The notes beneath the pieces were generated by a model. It saw nothing but the letters and a program-made list of their open reading frames with translations, was not told the origin of the DNA and did not search any database. The position numbers and the translations under genes are program-made. This document shows, piece after piece, positions 47,501 through 56,610 of a DNA stretch of 64,000 bases (position 1 is its first letter; each line of letters opens with the position of its first letter). The DNA comes from Phycisphaeraceae bacterium (GTDB lineage: Bacteria > Planctomycetota > Phycisphaerae > Phycisphaerales > Phycisphaeraceae). Where the stretch lies: positions 1 through 64,000 of the forward strand of contig JAVKCD010000025.1 of assembly GCA_040222855.1 (NCBI GenBank), given 5' to 3'.

Positions 47501-47938
47501 AGCAACGAGAAACAGTCGGAGGTTGGGGTACGCGTCGGCCTTCTCTATAGCCCGCGGCCCTCGCTCCGCATTGCGCAGACCAAACTGCATGTTGGACTGA
47601 CCAGTACACAGCCAGACCTCACCGACCAGCACATCCCGGAGTACCGCGCTGTCGGGTCCAGCCTCGATGGACAGCGACCGTCCGTGAGCGCTTCCCATCA
47701 TCGGTTCGAGCGTGACACGCCAGTCACCCGTCTCGCTAGCGATGACGGTATGAATCTGGTCGGCGAATCGAACCGTGATCGGAGTACCCGGTAGGGTGCG
47801 ACCCCAGATAGGCACCGGTTTGTGCCGTTGAAGCACCATGTGATCATCGAGAATGGCCGGTAGTTGCAACGCAGCACAGACCATGGCAGGCCAGAACAAG
47901 GTGAGCAGGGCGGCAAGAAAGGTGGCGGAGAGTTTCAC
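44594..47938 (-). CDS. Fused sialate O-acetylesterase-like esterase and heparinase II/III-like lyase
   Basis: 1,114 residues from GTG 47938 (VKLSATFLAALLTLFWPAMV), where AGGGT precedes the codon; the frame extends upstream but without a signal peptide. Residues about 25-500 form an SGNH esterase (LPAILDDHMVLQRHKPVPIW, catalytic Ser in GEVWLCTGQSNMQ, DSDNGHPP). From about 510 a heparinase II/III-type lyase follows: HPRLLVNMSDFERL, a helical toroid (TTTSNNWNQVCGGGLI, YAPDGGYEEGPGYWSYGTTY) and a beta sandwich (LPSAHGQLDLGSFVLE, AEGHNTLVINP). The enzyme would deacetylate and cleave an acidic polysaccharide outside the cytoplasm. The usual forms are separate proteins. Confidence 0.88.
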   Translation of the reverse strand: MKLSATFLAALLTLFWPAMVCAALQLPAILDDHMVLQRHKPVPIWGRTLPGTPITVRFADQIHTVIASETGDWRVTLEPMMGSAHGRSLSIEAGPDSAVLRDVLVGEVWLCTGQSNMQFGLRNAERGPRAIEKADAYPNLRLFLVANHVVERGEDLQGSWLASSPESAERFGAVGYFYGLELHQQMDVPIGLISSAWGATTADAWTPIEAIQADRALSHILDRDARREADRPRLEAEHARRIASWQAERDRAIAEGKAPSRKPAPPVALRPQSQASSLYNAMIHPLIPFSLRGVIWYQGESDVARADDYELMLKTLITSWREAWDDPRLSFGIVQLPNYRQPNDQPVDSAWASLREAQRLAARDLHDAGLAVTIDLGDSDNGHPPNKQPVALRLAQWALATVYRQPIASQGPRVQTLRHDRGRVILTFESTGDLTTIDGEPPRHFAVQDSHSAWHWAEATIESPNRIRLTPPTGVQAKAARYAWANNPDSANLTDASRLPAGPFRIDSIAEQVRPHPRLLVNMSDFERLRALVQTDQVAGDWHQRLRLRAPDLLAQPVAKHQLRDGVRLLYESRAVMTRVQILGLLHTLNPDKRYIDRIWADLEAAAGFPDWNPAHFLDVAEMAVGFALAYDWLYDTWTEDQRAVIRQAIVRHALQPALSAYEDEAWWTTTSNNWNQVCGGGLILAALAVADEEPDLSARIIELCIGSLPKSMARYAPDGGYEEGPGYWSYGTTYNVLAIAGLESALGHAFGLAEIEGFDLTGSFPLQMTGPTGFVFNFADAIESRFASPALMYLARRYSQPAYARFAVERDRGRLLELIWYDPQLLEESTTPLPRSKYYEKVGVAMIRTAWGDPMASFLAVKGGTLPSAHGQLDLGSFVLETRGIRWFIDPGRDDYNLPGYFDQSRDGRRWHYYRNRAEGHNTLVINPTERPDQDLSADAPMVVEDQSISVDLSQVYGVPVSRTFTLTQDAATITDAIDAGEPIDLWWFAHTRARIDLSADRRVATLTQEGQTIRVILTEPAEAGWQIMAARPLPTSPDPAGQNPNHGGSLLNNALGSSFAPQGVAPEYGPADPDRAIRKLALNLQSDEPLRIMIRIETLGPSARAQTGPRGP

Positions 47939-48157
47939 GGTGATGACCCTGAGAGGTGATGGTGAGACTACTTCACATAATCCCAGCGATTTCCCGCGGC
48001 GGCAATGCGCAAAAACGCCCTTGTCTTGCGAGATCACGAATCAGGCGTAAACCGTTAATCATGTTGCGGGATAAGCTCTTGATCGAAGGGCGAGAGAGTC
48101 TATTCTGAACCGTTCAACTCGATTCTGGCTCGGTGGTCCCATGAGGCGGATCGAACC

Positions 48158-48910
48158 ATGTGGCACGCCTTTGACATTCTCGCAGATCATCTGCACGTCC
48201 CCGAATCGCTGCGACAGACCGCGGTCCCTGAGACGGCAAGGCTGGTCTATGGCGAACGCATCGTACGCTGGTTCTCGGATAAATCGGCAGACGGTCCCTG
48301 GCCGGCAGATGTTGACCTGCGACCCGGAATGGTCCTCTCGCGCACGGTCGGCAAGGATGATCTTCGCCTCCGCATCGAGCAGAGCTGGCCCCAGACCGTG
48401 CCCTGTGTGCTTGAACTCGACCTGGTCTGCGAGGCTCAGGGGCTGCACACGGTCAGGTCATGGAACGCCCGTGAAGTGATCGGTTCCGAGGATCAACCGT
48501 CCCCCCTCGTAGCCACAACCGAGCGCGGAACCTGGGAGCAGGGTGTCCTCAGCCGCCGTCACGTCGGCGGGCGCAACGAGATAGCCCACCAGCGGCGTGT
48601 CGGGGGCTTGCTGTCAATCTATGGCTTCATGGGGCGATTCCCACTCGACGCATGGCCGATGAACTCGCAACAGGCCGATGAATACGAATTGCTGTACGAG
48701 CGCATGCTGGAACTGGGCCCGGTCCGCCTGCGTCAATTGCCGCAAGGCCCGGTCTATGATCGTCCCGCAGCCGAGGGTCTCAAGGGCTACGAGTTGCGGC
48801 CCGAGCGAGGCTTCCCTCTCGAGTTCTGGGTCAATGGCCGCGGAACCGTGATCTACCTCGTTGAGGCGGCAACCAGAGCCTGGATGCTCGAGTCAGTGGA
48901 GGCGCTGTGA
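48158..48910 (+). CDS. Hypothetical protein upstream of sulfatase
   Basis: 250 residues with no signal peptide or membrane helix and no family that I recognise. Features include FDILADHLHVPESLRQ at the start, many charged residues, and a C-terminal beta segment (GFPLEFWVNGRGTVIYLVEA). It overlaps the sulfatase start (ATGA at 48907), so the pair is co-translated. It is divergent from the esterase-heparinase gene; the 219-bp space between them probably holds both promoters. Confidence 0.65.
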   Translation: MWHAFDILADHLHVPESLRQTAVPETARLVYGERIVRWFSDKSADGPWPADVDLRPGMVLSRTVGKDDLRLRIEQSWPQTVPCVLELDLVCEAQGLHTVRSWNAREVIGSEDQPSPLVATTERGTWEQGVLSRRHVGGRNEIAHQRRVGGLLSIYGFMGRFPLDAWPMNSQQADEYELLYERMLELGPVRLRQLPQGPVYDRPAAEGLKGYELRPERGFPLEFWVNGRGTVIYLVEAATRAWMLESVEAL

Positions 48911-50253
48911 TGAATCAGCCACGAATTACAAGGCGGCGGTTCGTGCAGGGATGTGCAGCTGGCGCGCTAGGCGGGATGGTCGCACCCATCGCATGGGGTC
49001 AGGCTCCGGCGGCGGGGCGAGCCCGACGGCCGAACATCCTGACAATCAGCACGGACCAGTGGCACGCCGGAGCCTTCGGACACCTCGGCAACCCTTGGGT
49101 CCGCACTCCCCATTCGGACCGCATCGCCGACCGATCTGTGCGCTTTGATCAGGCCTACTGCGCGGACCCCGTCTGTGCTCCCTCCCGCACCTCATGGCTG
49201 ACCGGACGCATGCCGGTGGAGCACGGCGTGATCGGCAACGGCGTCGCAATAGACCCCGGGATGATCGACAGCGGGCAGTGGTTCGGTAACCACGGCTACG
49301 AGACCGCTCACTTCGGCAAGTGGCACACTCGCGGACGCAACCCGGCCCGATCACACGACATCTATCACGGCATGCACCCCGCTGGCCAGTACGCCGATAC
49401 CAGCGTCGCGCAGATGGCACGGTCCTACCTCCTCGGGCGGCCTAAGACCAAGCCCTTCTTCGCCCACGTCGCGCTCATGAATCCCCACGACATCTGTCAG
49501 GTCTCATGTTTTCACACCGCCGCAGGTGATCTCCCCATCGATCCGGAGCAGCTTCCACCCCTGCCGGATAACTTCAGCAACCGTCCCGACGAACCGTCAA
49601 CGCTTGCACGCCGAGTACGACAGTCTTTCCGAAGGGCGCAACAACGCAGCTGGGATGAACTGGACTGGCGTCTCTACATCTGGATGTACTACCGCTACTG
49701 CGAACAGGTGGACCTGGCCGTTGGCATGATCCTCGATGCACTCGACGCCTCGGGAGAAGCAGAGAACACCCTGCTGGTTTACACCTCCGATCATGGGGAG
49801 GGGCTCTCGCATCACGGCCTATATACCAAAGCGTTCCTGTATGAATCCGCGGCCAGGGTCCCGTTCTATATCAGCTTCCCGGGGCGTCTGGACACCGGCG
49901 CGGCCAACACATCCATCCCGGTCTCGGGGATTGACCTGATGCCGACATTCTGTGCTGCGGCGGGGGTCCCGACCCCGACGGACCTGCCGGGTGAGGACGT
50001 GCTCGGGCAGTGGCGCGAAGGCACAAGCCGGCGCGAACACCTGGTGATCTCCGGGTCCTTCGGCGGCCATATGGTGCGTGACGATCGATACAAACTCATC
50101 CGCTACGACAACGATGAGACCGTGCAGTTGTTCGATCTTGAGAAAGATCCGGGAGAGACGAGAAACCTCGCGGGCGAACAACCCAGCCGTGTGGCCTCGC
50201 TCTGGACCGGCGCGGAGGCTTTTCACCAGCGGCTCAAGCCGAGACAACCCTAA
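48907..50253 (+). CDS. Secreted type I sulfatase
   Basis: 448 residues. A twin-arginine signal (RITRRRFVQGCAAGALGG) indicates export in the folded state. The formylglycine motif is C-A-P-S-R with Cys90, followed by TSWLTGRMPVEHG. Other marks are NILTISTDQWHAGAFG (metal site), HFGKWHTRG and VYTSDHGEGLSHHG. Such enzymes remove sulfate esters from algal or host polysaccharides after Cys modification by a formylglycine-generating enzyme, which is not in this window. Next to the lyase fusion and the agarase-like gene it fits degradation of a sulfated glycan. Confidence 0.9.
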   Translation: MMNQPRITRRRFVQGCAAGALGGMVAPIAWGQAPAAGRARRPNILTISTDQWHAGAFGHLGNPWVRTPHSDRIADRSVRFDQAYCADPVCAPSRTSWLTGRMPVEHGVIGNGVAIDPGMIDSGQWFGNHGYETAHFGKWHTRGRNPARSHDIYHGMHPAGQYADTSVAQMARSYLLGRPKTKPFFAHVALMNPHDICQVSCFHTAAGDLPIDPEQLPPLPDNFSNRPDEPSTLARRVRQSFRRAQQRSWDELDWRLYIWMYYRYCEQVDLAVGMILDALDASGEAENTLLVYTSDHGEGLSHHGLYTKAFLYESAARVPFYISFPGRLDTGAANTSIPVSGIDLMPTFCAAAGVPTPTDLPGEDVLGQWREGTSRREHLVISGSFGGHMVRDDRYKLIRYDNDETVQLFDLEKDPGETRNLAGEQPSRVASLWTGAEAFHQRLKPRQP

Positions 50254-50262
50254 GGTCACCGT

Positions 50263-51444
50263 TCAACGGCCGTTGGCCATTTTTCGCCAGGCCGCTGGCG
50301 CCATGCCAACCCTCCGGGAGAAGAAACTGCTGAAATAATGAACCGTGGAGAAACCCATCTCCTCCGCGATACGCTTTAGTGGTTGATCCCCCTGTGTCAG
50401 GCTGAGTTTGATGGCCTCGATCCGCAGCCGGTGGTACTCCTCGAGGACTGAGCGATGCAGAACTTCACGGAATAGTTTTTCCAACGAGCGACGCGATACA
50501 CTCGCGGCTTCAGCAATCTCATCGACAGAAACCGGGTGCTGCAGATGCGCGTGCATGAAGGCGATCGCACGCGAGATGTCGGGGTGCGTGCGAGGATACG
50601 TGTCGGTGCTGCGTCGGGCGATCAGGTCCTGAGGCGGGACGACGACTGGGGCTTCGGGGGCGGCCTCGCCCCGGAGCAGGCTGTCCAGGAGCCGGCCCGC
50701 TTGGTAACCAATCTGCTGACTGCCGTGGTCGATGCTCGAGAGAGGGGGGTCCGAGAGATTGCAGGTCAACTCATCATTATCCACCGCGAGCACAGCCAGC
50801 TCCTCTGGGATACGAAGACCAATCGATCGCGCTTCCTCAAGCACCATGACCGCGTGAAGGTCATCACAGACGAACAGGGCGGTCGGGGTGATACGCGCCT
50901 GCAGCCATTGCCGTAGGCGCCGCCGCGCCGTCGCGCTGGGACGACCTGTCGAACCGCTGATACCGGTGATGTGCTGGACACAGGTCGCACCGGCCTCACG
51001 CAGCCGCTCGGCATACCCCCCGAAGCGTCGGGACACGTAGTAACGCCCATCCAGCCCCGCATAGGCGAAGTGCTCAAAGCCACGGTCCATGAAGAACTCG
51101 GCCGCCATGCGCCCGACGGCATGGTGGTCAACGGTCACAACCGGAAGACCAGGGCCCTCAAGGTTGCCAGCGATGCTCACCACCGGGATGCCAAGCCGCA
51201 TGACCTCGTCACGCATCGCCTGCGTTGTGACCGGCATGATGAGGCCGTCCGCATCGATATGCCGAATGCTCTGCGGGTTCTCATCAGCGACGGAGAGCTC
51301 CACCCGCCAAGGCTGTCCGTTGGCGACGTAGCGGGCCAGACCAATCGCTTCGGAGCGGCCATACGCGCTGGCAAGGTCCAGACGCACCGCAACCCGGGGG
51401 CGGGTTCGATCACGTCGGAGGCGGGGGCGGGCGGGTGGAGACAT
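50263..51444 (-). CDS. XylR-like AraC-family regulator (first)
   Basis: 393 residues. The N-terminal periplasmic-binding-protein-like sensor (VRLDLASAYGRSEAIGLARY, FFMDRGFEHFAYAGLDGRYY, ALFVCDDLHAVMVLEEARSI) resembles LacI/XylR ligand domains. Two AraC helix-turn-helices follow: VDEIAEAASVSRRSLEKLFR and PLKRIAEEMGFSTVHYFSSF. It is convergent to the sulfatase and divergent from the FAD oxidoreductase. It probably senses a sugar and controls genes of this locus. Confidence 0.88.
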   Translation of the reverse strand: MSPPARPRLRRDRTRPRVAVRLDLASAYGRSEAIGLARYVANGQPWRVELSVADENPQSIRHIDADGLIMPVTTQAMRDEVMRLGIPVVSIAGNLEGPGLPVVTVDHHAVGRMAAEFFMDRGFEHFAYAGLDGRYYVSRRFGGYAERLREAGATCVQHITGISGSTGRPSATARRRLRQWLQARITPTALFVCDDLHAVMVLEEARSIGLRIPEELAVLAVDNDELTCNLSDPPLSSIDHGSQQIGYQAGRLLDSLLRGEAAPEAPVVVPPQDLIARRSTDTYPRTHPDISRAIAFMHAHLQHPVSVDEIAEAASVSRRSLEKLFREVLHRSVLEEYHRLRIEAIKLSLTQGDQPLKRIAEEMGFSTVHYFSSFFSRRVGMAPAAWRKMANGR

Positions 51445-51570
51445 AGCGCTTCGTGATAATGCAAATATAATACGGAAACGCGCATACCGCCAGTGCGATG
51501 GATGCGCATACTGATATCTGAATCACAGCTTGTCTTGGATGTTCGTCTCACCCCGGTTCACTGGCGCGTC

Positions 51571-53244
51571 ATGATCCGACCCACACCCTCCCTACTACGC
51601 CCCTCCACGCCGAATCCAGGCCTGCACTACGCTTACCCCCTGCAGCCCGCCGATCCCCTCCGGCTCGACGCCGACGTCGTAATCTACGGTGCAACACCCT
51701 CGGGAATCGCCGCCGCGATCCAGGTCTCACGCATGGGCCGATCGGTGCTCCTGCTGGCCTTCGGCCGACGCATCGGGGGAATGACCACCTCCGGTCTGGG
51801 CGCAACAGACGTCGGGCATCAAGGCGCGATCGGCGGGATCTCGCGAGAGTTCTACGAGCGGGTCGGGCTGCACTACGGCCAGTCCGTCTCCTGGCGATTC
51901 GAACCCTCCGTCGCCGAACGAGTTCTCAGCGAGATGCTCGACGACGCAGGGGTCCGTGTGCTTTTCGAACAAAGACTCATACGCGTCCAGTCAGAGGCAA
52001 AACGCCTGGTCGCACTCGAAACCGAGGGAGGGCACCGTGTGACCGGTCGCGTCTTCATCGACGCAGGCTACGAGGGCGACCTGATGGCTGCCGCGGGCGT
52101 GCCCTACACCGTCGGTCGTGAGCCCAACAGCCGCTACCGCGAGACGCTCAACGGCGTGCACTTTGGTCATCCCGGGCACAACTTCAAAGCATGGGTGGAC
52201 CCCTATCGCACGCCCAGAGACCCGGATTCAGGGCTGCTCCCGGGTGTGACTGCCGAGGTGCCCGGAGTCAACGGCGATGGCGATGAGGCGATTCAGGCCT
52301 ACAACTTCCGTGTCTGTCTCACGAATCAACCGTCGAATCAACGGCCGTTCCCCAGACCCAGAGGCTACGATCCTGCTCGCCACGAGTTGCTCCTGCGCTA
52401 CATCGAGGCGGGTGTCTGGGACGCGCTATACCTCACCTTACCCGTGCCGCATCACAAAACAGATACCAACAACTTTGGTGCGGTCTCGTCAGACCACATT
52501 GGTGCGAATCACCGCTGGCCCGATGGGTCTTACGCCGAGCGCGAGCGAATCTTCCAGGAGCACGTGGCCTACAACCAGGGCCTTTACTATTTCCTGGCAA
52601 ATGACCCCAGAGTGCCGGCGTCGATCCGCGACGAGCTGGCCGCCTGGGGGCTGCCCCTGGACGAGTTCGAGGAGACAGGCGGCTGGCCACACGAACTCTA
52701 CATCCGCGAATCCAGACGCATGCTCGCTGACGTCGTGATGACCGAGCATCACTGCAGGAAGTTCGACCGATCCGAGGACTCGATCGGCCTGGCCGCCTAC
52801 ACCATGGACTCGCACAACTGCCGGCGACTGGTCATCGATGGGCGCGTCTACAACGAGGGCAACGTCGAGGTCCCCCCCAGCAGCCCATACGAAATCAGCT
52901 ATCGGGCGATCGTCCCGCCCCGCGGACACTGCGCCAATCTCCTTGTCCCGTGGTGTCTCTCGGCAAGCCACATCGCCTTCGGCTCAATCAGGATGGAACC
53001 GGTCGGCATGGTGCTCGGTCAGTCGGCTGGCGCAGCCGCCTGCCTGTCAATAGAACTCGGCGTCGATATTCAGGCTGTCCCGTATGACGAGCTCGCCGAT
53101 TGTCTGACCTCAAATCATCAGGTGCTGACGTGGAGCCAAGAGCCGGTCAGCACGGGGATCAATCAGTGGGTGGAACAACCCGCCGATCGCACTTCGGTCA
53201 TGACCGACAACCACAGCGATCACAGCGCCGCAGCAACCAGATAG
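51571..53244 (+). CDS. FAD-dependent oxidoreductase, FAD_oxidored (xanthan lyase-associated) type
   Basis: About 557 residues from ATG 51571; an earlier ATG at 51493 would extend into the divergent promoter and add an unconserved N-terminus. The FAD fold starts [20 protein letters not shown], then [33 protein letters not shown] and a C-terminal SGAAACLS-like contact ([15 protein letters not shown]). Such proteins are frequent in planctomycete and bacteroidete glycan loci, but their substrates are not known. No clear signal peptide. It is divergently transcribed from the XylR-like regulator. Confidence 0.82.
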   Translation: MIRPTPSLLRPSTPNPGLHYAYPLQPADPLRLDADVVIYGATPSGIAAAIQVSRMGRSVLLLAFGRRIGGMTTSGLGATDVGHQGAIGGISREFYERVGLHYGQSVSWRFEPSVAERVLSEMLDDAGVRVLFEQRLIRVQSEAKRLVALETEGGHRVTGRVFIDAGYEGDLMAAAGVPYTVGREPNSRYRETLNGVHFGHPGHNFKAWVDPYRTPRDPDSGLLPGVTAEVPGVNGDGDEAIQAYNFRVCLTNQPSNQRPFPRPRGYDPARHELLLRYIEAGVWDALYLTLPVPHHKTDTNNFGAVSSDHIGANHRWPDGSYAERERIFQEHVAYNQGLYYFLANDPRVPASIRDELAAWGLPLDEFEETGGWPHELYIRESRRMLADVVMTEHHCRKFDRSEDSIGLAAYTMDSHNCRRLVIDGRVYNEGNVEVPPSSPYEISYRAIVPPRGHCANLLVPWCLSASHIAFGSIRMEPVGMVLGQSAGAAACLSIELGVDIQAVPYDELADCLTSNHQVLTWSQEPVSTGINQWVEQPADRTSVMTDNHSDHSAAATR

Positions 53245-53272
53245 GCCCCATCGCTCTTCAGGACCAACAGCC

Positions 53273-54079
53273 ATGACTCATCATTACACCACAACACCAA
53301 GACGTGCCCGGCGGGTCCCGGGCTTCACACTGATCGAGCTGCTCGTGGTCATATCGATCATCTCGCTGCTCATCGGTATCCTCCTGCCGGCACTCGGAGC
53401 GGCTCGAGCCTCGGCCCGAACCATGGCTTGCCTAAGCAACCTCCGCCAGACCGGGCTGGCCTTCAGCATCTACGCGACAGACCACAACGACCTGTTCCCC
53501 TCAAGATCGGACCTCTGGTACCGCGCGAACGTGCTTGGACAGTACATCCAGGGCGGGGACACCACGACACCCGGCAACATCGGCGGATCGACCTACGCCT
53601 GCCCGAGCGACGAGGATGGCGCACGTTCCTACAGCATGAACATCTACGCGACCAGCGGAGACGCAGGAGCCTTCATCAACTCGGCTTTTGGCGAACAGTT
53701 CAACGCCGCGGTCATCAACGCCAGCCAGATGATTATCATGTCCGAGAGCTGGTCCTACTTCCAGTCTGATGGGCAGTACTTCGCCTACGCCTTCCTGGCC
53801 GAACGAGGTTTCACCCCCTATCAGAACTTCGTCGATCGCCCGGTCCGTGGCTCCTCACAGTTCGGCAAGGTCTACGACCCGCTCCGCGAGAGCCAGTTGG
53901 ATTTCTCCCGCCACCGCTCAACAGGTGAACCCCACGAGGCACGCGGGAGTGTCAACATCGTCTTTGTCGACGGTCATGCCGCTTCCCACACAGACGAGCA
54001 GATGGTCGACCGCGCCGCCGAAAAAAGCACCTACGCCCTTCTCTGGTCACCCAAAGACCGCGACGTGGAGAGCAACTGA
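53273..54079 (+). CDS. Prepilin-type H-X9-DG protein (second)
   Basis: 268 residues. The type IV prepilin leader is [20 protein letters not shown] with a basic N-terminus. The C-terminal motif [17 protein letters not shown] is the H-X9-DG hallmark. It is related in design to the gene at 2252-2932. Its stop overlaps the start of the GH2-type hydrolase (TGATG at 54077-54081), so the pseudopilin-like protein and the enzyme are made together. A function in secretion or surface display of hydrolases is plausible. Confidence 0.85.
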   Translation: MTHHYTTTPRRARRVPGFTLIELLVVISIISLLIGILLPALGAARASARTMACLSNLRQTGLAFSIYATDHNDLFPSRSDLWYRANVLGQYIQGGDTTTPGNIGGSTYACPSDEDGARSYSMNIYATSGDAGAFINSAFGEQFNAAVINASQMIIMSESWSYFQSDGQYFAYAFLAERGFTPYQNFVDRPVRGSSQFGKVYDPLRESQLDFSRHRSTGEPHEARGSVNIVFVDGHAASHTDEQMVDRAAEKSTYALLWSPKDRDVESN

Positions 54080-55419
54080 TGTCGATGGCCCCCGCACCTC
54101 ACGCCGAATGTTTCTCACTCACTTCCTGGCTGATGATCACACTCATGATGCTGGCCCCGCATGCACCCGGCCAGGCCCTGGCGCAGCAAGCCGCTACGGG
54201 CCCGGGGCCCATCAAAGTCGAGGTCGTCGAGCGCTACGGTCGCTTCATGCTCCTGCGCGACGGCAAGCCTTTCGAGATGCGTGCGGTTTCCGGTTTTGAT
54301 GAGCTGGACACTGCGGCCGCCGCCGGCGTCAACACCCTCCGAACGTGGTCGACCAAACACCTGGACAACGGCAGAATCCTCGACGAGGCACACGCCCGCG
54401 GGATGGGAGTCATGGTCGGGCTCTGGCTCGGTCACAAGCGTGACGGCTTCGACTACAGCGACCCCGAGATGGTCAAAGAACAGTATGACCGCGTCACCGC
54501 CGAAATCCTCAAATACAAAGACCACCCCGCGGTGCTGATCTGGGGCATTGGCAATGAGGCCGAGGCCCGTGGCGGACAGCCCTACGAGGCTATCCAGCAG
54601 ATCGCGGAGTTCGTCAAAGAAGTCGATCCCTACCATCCGACAGCCACAGTGCTAGCCGGCTCGCACGTGGACCGCATCACCGCAGTGCGCACACGGGCAC
54701 CGTCTATCGACATCCTCGGCATCAACACCTACAGCCACTACGCCAACGTGGCGGAGAACGTCCGCAAAGCCGGCTGGACCGGGCCCTACATCGTCACCGA
54801 GATCGGCAACAACGGGACCTGGGAGGGCCCCCGTACCACCTGGGATGTCCCCATCGAGCCGCCGAGCGGGATCAAGGCGCAGCTCTACCGCGAACGTTAC
54901 CTGGACTTGATGGCCAACCGCCGACAATGCCTCGCCGCTTTTCCCTTCAAGTGGGGGTACGTCCCGAAGGGCACCTCTACTTGGTTTAGCCTCTTCCACG
55001 CTAACGGCGAGCCTAACGCCGTGGTCGATCAGATGATCCAGATCTGGACAGGCCGCTGGCCGCAGGATCGCTCACCCTGGGTCACCGAACTCAACATCGA
55101 GGGCCAGCCCTACGACAGTAGCATCACACTTAAGCCCGGCACGGTGGTCACCGCAGAGGTCCGTTACACCCACGCTGACCCGCACACACTCGATAGCCGA
55201 TGGCAGGTCAAGCCGGAGGCCACCATCGCCAGCGGGCAGGGCAGCCAGGCGATCAACGTGACCGCCGTCGATACCCCCATCGAAGTCATTGACCCCTACA
55301 CCATCCGCTTCACCGTTCCATCCGAGCCGGGCCCCTACCGACTGTATTTCTACGGCTACACCCCCACGGACCGTCTCGGGTCGGCCAACGCGCCGTTCCT
55401 CGTCGCGTCCGGACCCTGA
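54079..55419 (+). CDS. Secreted GH2-type (TIM barrel) glycoside hydrolase
   Basis: 446 residues with a signal peptide (MITLMMLAPHAPGQALAQQA). The barrel starts RFMLLRDGKPFEMRAVSG and contains AAGVNTLRTWS, the likely acid/base Glu in LIWGIGNEAEARG and the likely nucleophile Glu in YIVTEIGNNGTWEG. A C-terminal beta-sandwich of about 110 residues follows. The isolated GH2 catalytic barrel without the usual N-terminal jelly roll domains suggests a glucanase- or mannanase-like activity; the substrate cannot be named. Confidence 0.8.
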   Translation: MSMAPAPHAECFSLTSWLMITLMMLAPHAPGQALAQQAATGPGPIKVEVVERYGRFMLLRDGKPFEMRAVSGFDELDTAAAAGVNTLRTWSTKHLDNGRILDEAHARGMGVMVGLWLGHKRDGFDYSDPEMVKEQYDRVTAEILKYKDHPAVLIWGIGNEAEARGGQPYEAIQQIAEFVKEVDPYHPTATVLAGSHVDRITAVRTRAPSIDILGINTYSHYANVAENVRKAGWTGPYIVTEIGNNGTWEGPRTTWDVPIEPPSGIKAQLYRERYLDLMANRRQCLAAFPFKWGYVPKGTSTWFSLFHANGEPNAVVDQMIQIWTGRWPQDRSPWVTELNIEGQPYDSSITLKPGTVVTAEVRYTHADPHTLDSRWQVKPEATIASGQGSQAINVTAVDTPIEVIDPYTIRFTVPSEPGPYRLYFYGYTPTDRLGSANAPFLVASGP

Positions 55420-55431
55420 GCAGGGGAGAGC

Positions 55432-56607
55432 ATGCTCTTACAGGACACGCCCCGCCGTCGTCGAGTTGCACTTGTGCTCAACAAGGACCAGCACCGCTGG
55501 CGACGCGTGCTCCGCGGGCTCCTGGGTCTCCACGAAGCACGGGATGAATGGGAACTCCACAGCGTCCCCGGCCTCACTGATCTCCACCTCGACCTGTTGC
55601 GCCGCTGGAAACCCGATGGCATCATCGCAGACGTGCCCGACCAGCAGGCCGCAGAAAAAATCATGCAACTGGACATCCCCACGGTCCATCTGGCTGACCG
55701 CACCCAAGTCCACGGGCTCACCAGTGTCGGCGTTGATCACCACAAAGTTGGTCAGATGGCAGGCCGCCATTTCGCGGAACTGGGGCTCCGGCATTTCGCT
55801 TATTTTGGCGATCTTGACTGGGCATCCAGCCGCGCACACCTCCAGGGATTCCATCAGACGCTGACGGACATAGGCCTCGATGCACGAGTCATTGAGCCCC
55901 CCAGATTCCCGACCCTCGACATGTCCGAGGGCTGGACCTCGGCCGATGACAGGATCGCGTCTTGGCTCGAATGCATCCCCCGCCCATTCGGCCTCCTGCT
56001 CGGAGATGACCGGTGGGGACTGTGGGTTGCTCAGGTCATCCGTCGCGCCCGCATGACGATCCCTTACGACGTCGCGATGCTCGGCATCCAGGACGACGAA
56101 CTCCACTGCGAGATGACAACCCCTCCGCTCTCCAGCATCCGCCTGCCACTCGCGCAGATCGGGCTCGACGCCGGGCGACTCCTGCTCGAGATCATCGACG
56201 GCCGGGCCGATCCCGCCTCACAGATCAGATTGCCCCCGGTGAGCATTACCTTGCGGGCCTCCACCAGCTTGCTCGCGGTCGAAGACCCCGACCTGGCTCA
56301 AGCCCTCCGATTCATCGCCGACTCGGCCCACCTGCCGATCCAGGTCGAAGACATCCTCACAGCAGTCCCGGTCTCTCGCCGACAACTCGAACGCAAGTTC
56401 CGTGAACTACTGGGCAGAACACCCCTGCAGGAAATCCGTCGCCAGAGACTCCTGCGCGTCCGTGACCTACTGGCGACAACCGACGACTCGCTCCAGCAGA
56501 TCGCCGAGCGCACCGGATTCGGCAGCATGTACAGCCTCTGCCGTGTCTTCCGCAGAGAAGCAAACGAAACACCTATGACCTTCCGACAGCGATACCGCAG
56601 AAGTTGA
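55432..56607 (+). CDS. XylR-like AraC-family regulator (second)
   Basis: 391 residues, with AGGGGAG upstream of the ATG. The sensor domain is RRVALVLNKDQHRWRRVLRG, LADRTQVHGLTSVGVDHHKV and FGLLLGDDRWGLWVAQVIRR. The AraC domain is VEDILTAVPVSRRQLERKFR and SLQQIAERTGFGSMYSLCRV. It follows the hydrolase gene closely and converges on the ABC transporter operon (3 bp between stops). It likely controls one or both of these units in response to a sugar. Confidence 0.88.
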   Translation: MLLQDTPRRRRVALVLNKDQHRWRRVLRGLLGLHEARDEWELHSVPGLTDLHLDLLRRWKPDGIIADVPDQQAAEKIMQLDIPTVHLADRTQVHGLTSVGVDHHKVGQMAGRHFAELGLRHFAYFGDLDWASSRAHLQGFHQTLTDIGLDARVIEPPRFPTLDMSEGWTSADDRIASWLECIPRPFGLLLGDDRWGLWVAQVIRRARMTIPYDVAMLGIQDDELHCEMTTPPLSSIRLPLAQIGLDAGRLLLEIIDGRADPASQIRLPPVSITLRASTSLLAVEDPDLAQALRFIADSAHLPIQVEDILTAVPVSRRQLERKFRELLGRTPLQEIRRQRLLRVRDLLATTDDSLQQIAERTGFGSMYSLCRVFRREANETPMTFRQRYRRS

Positions 56608-56610
56608 ACT

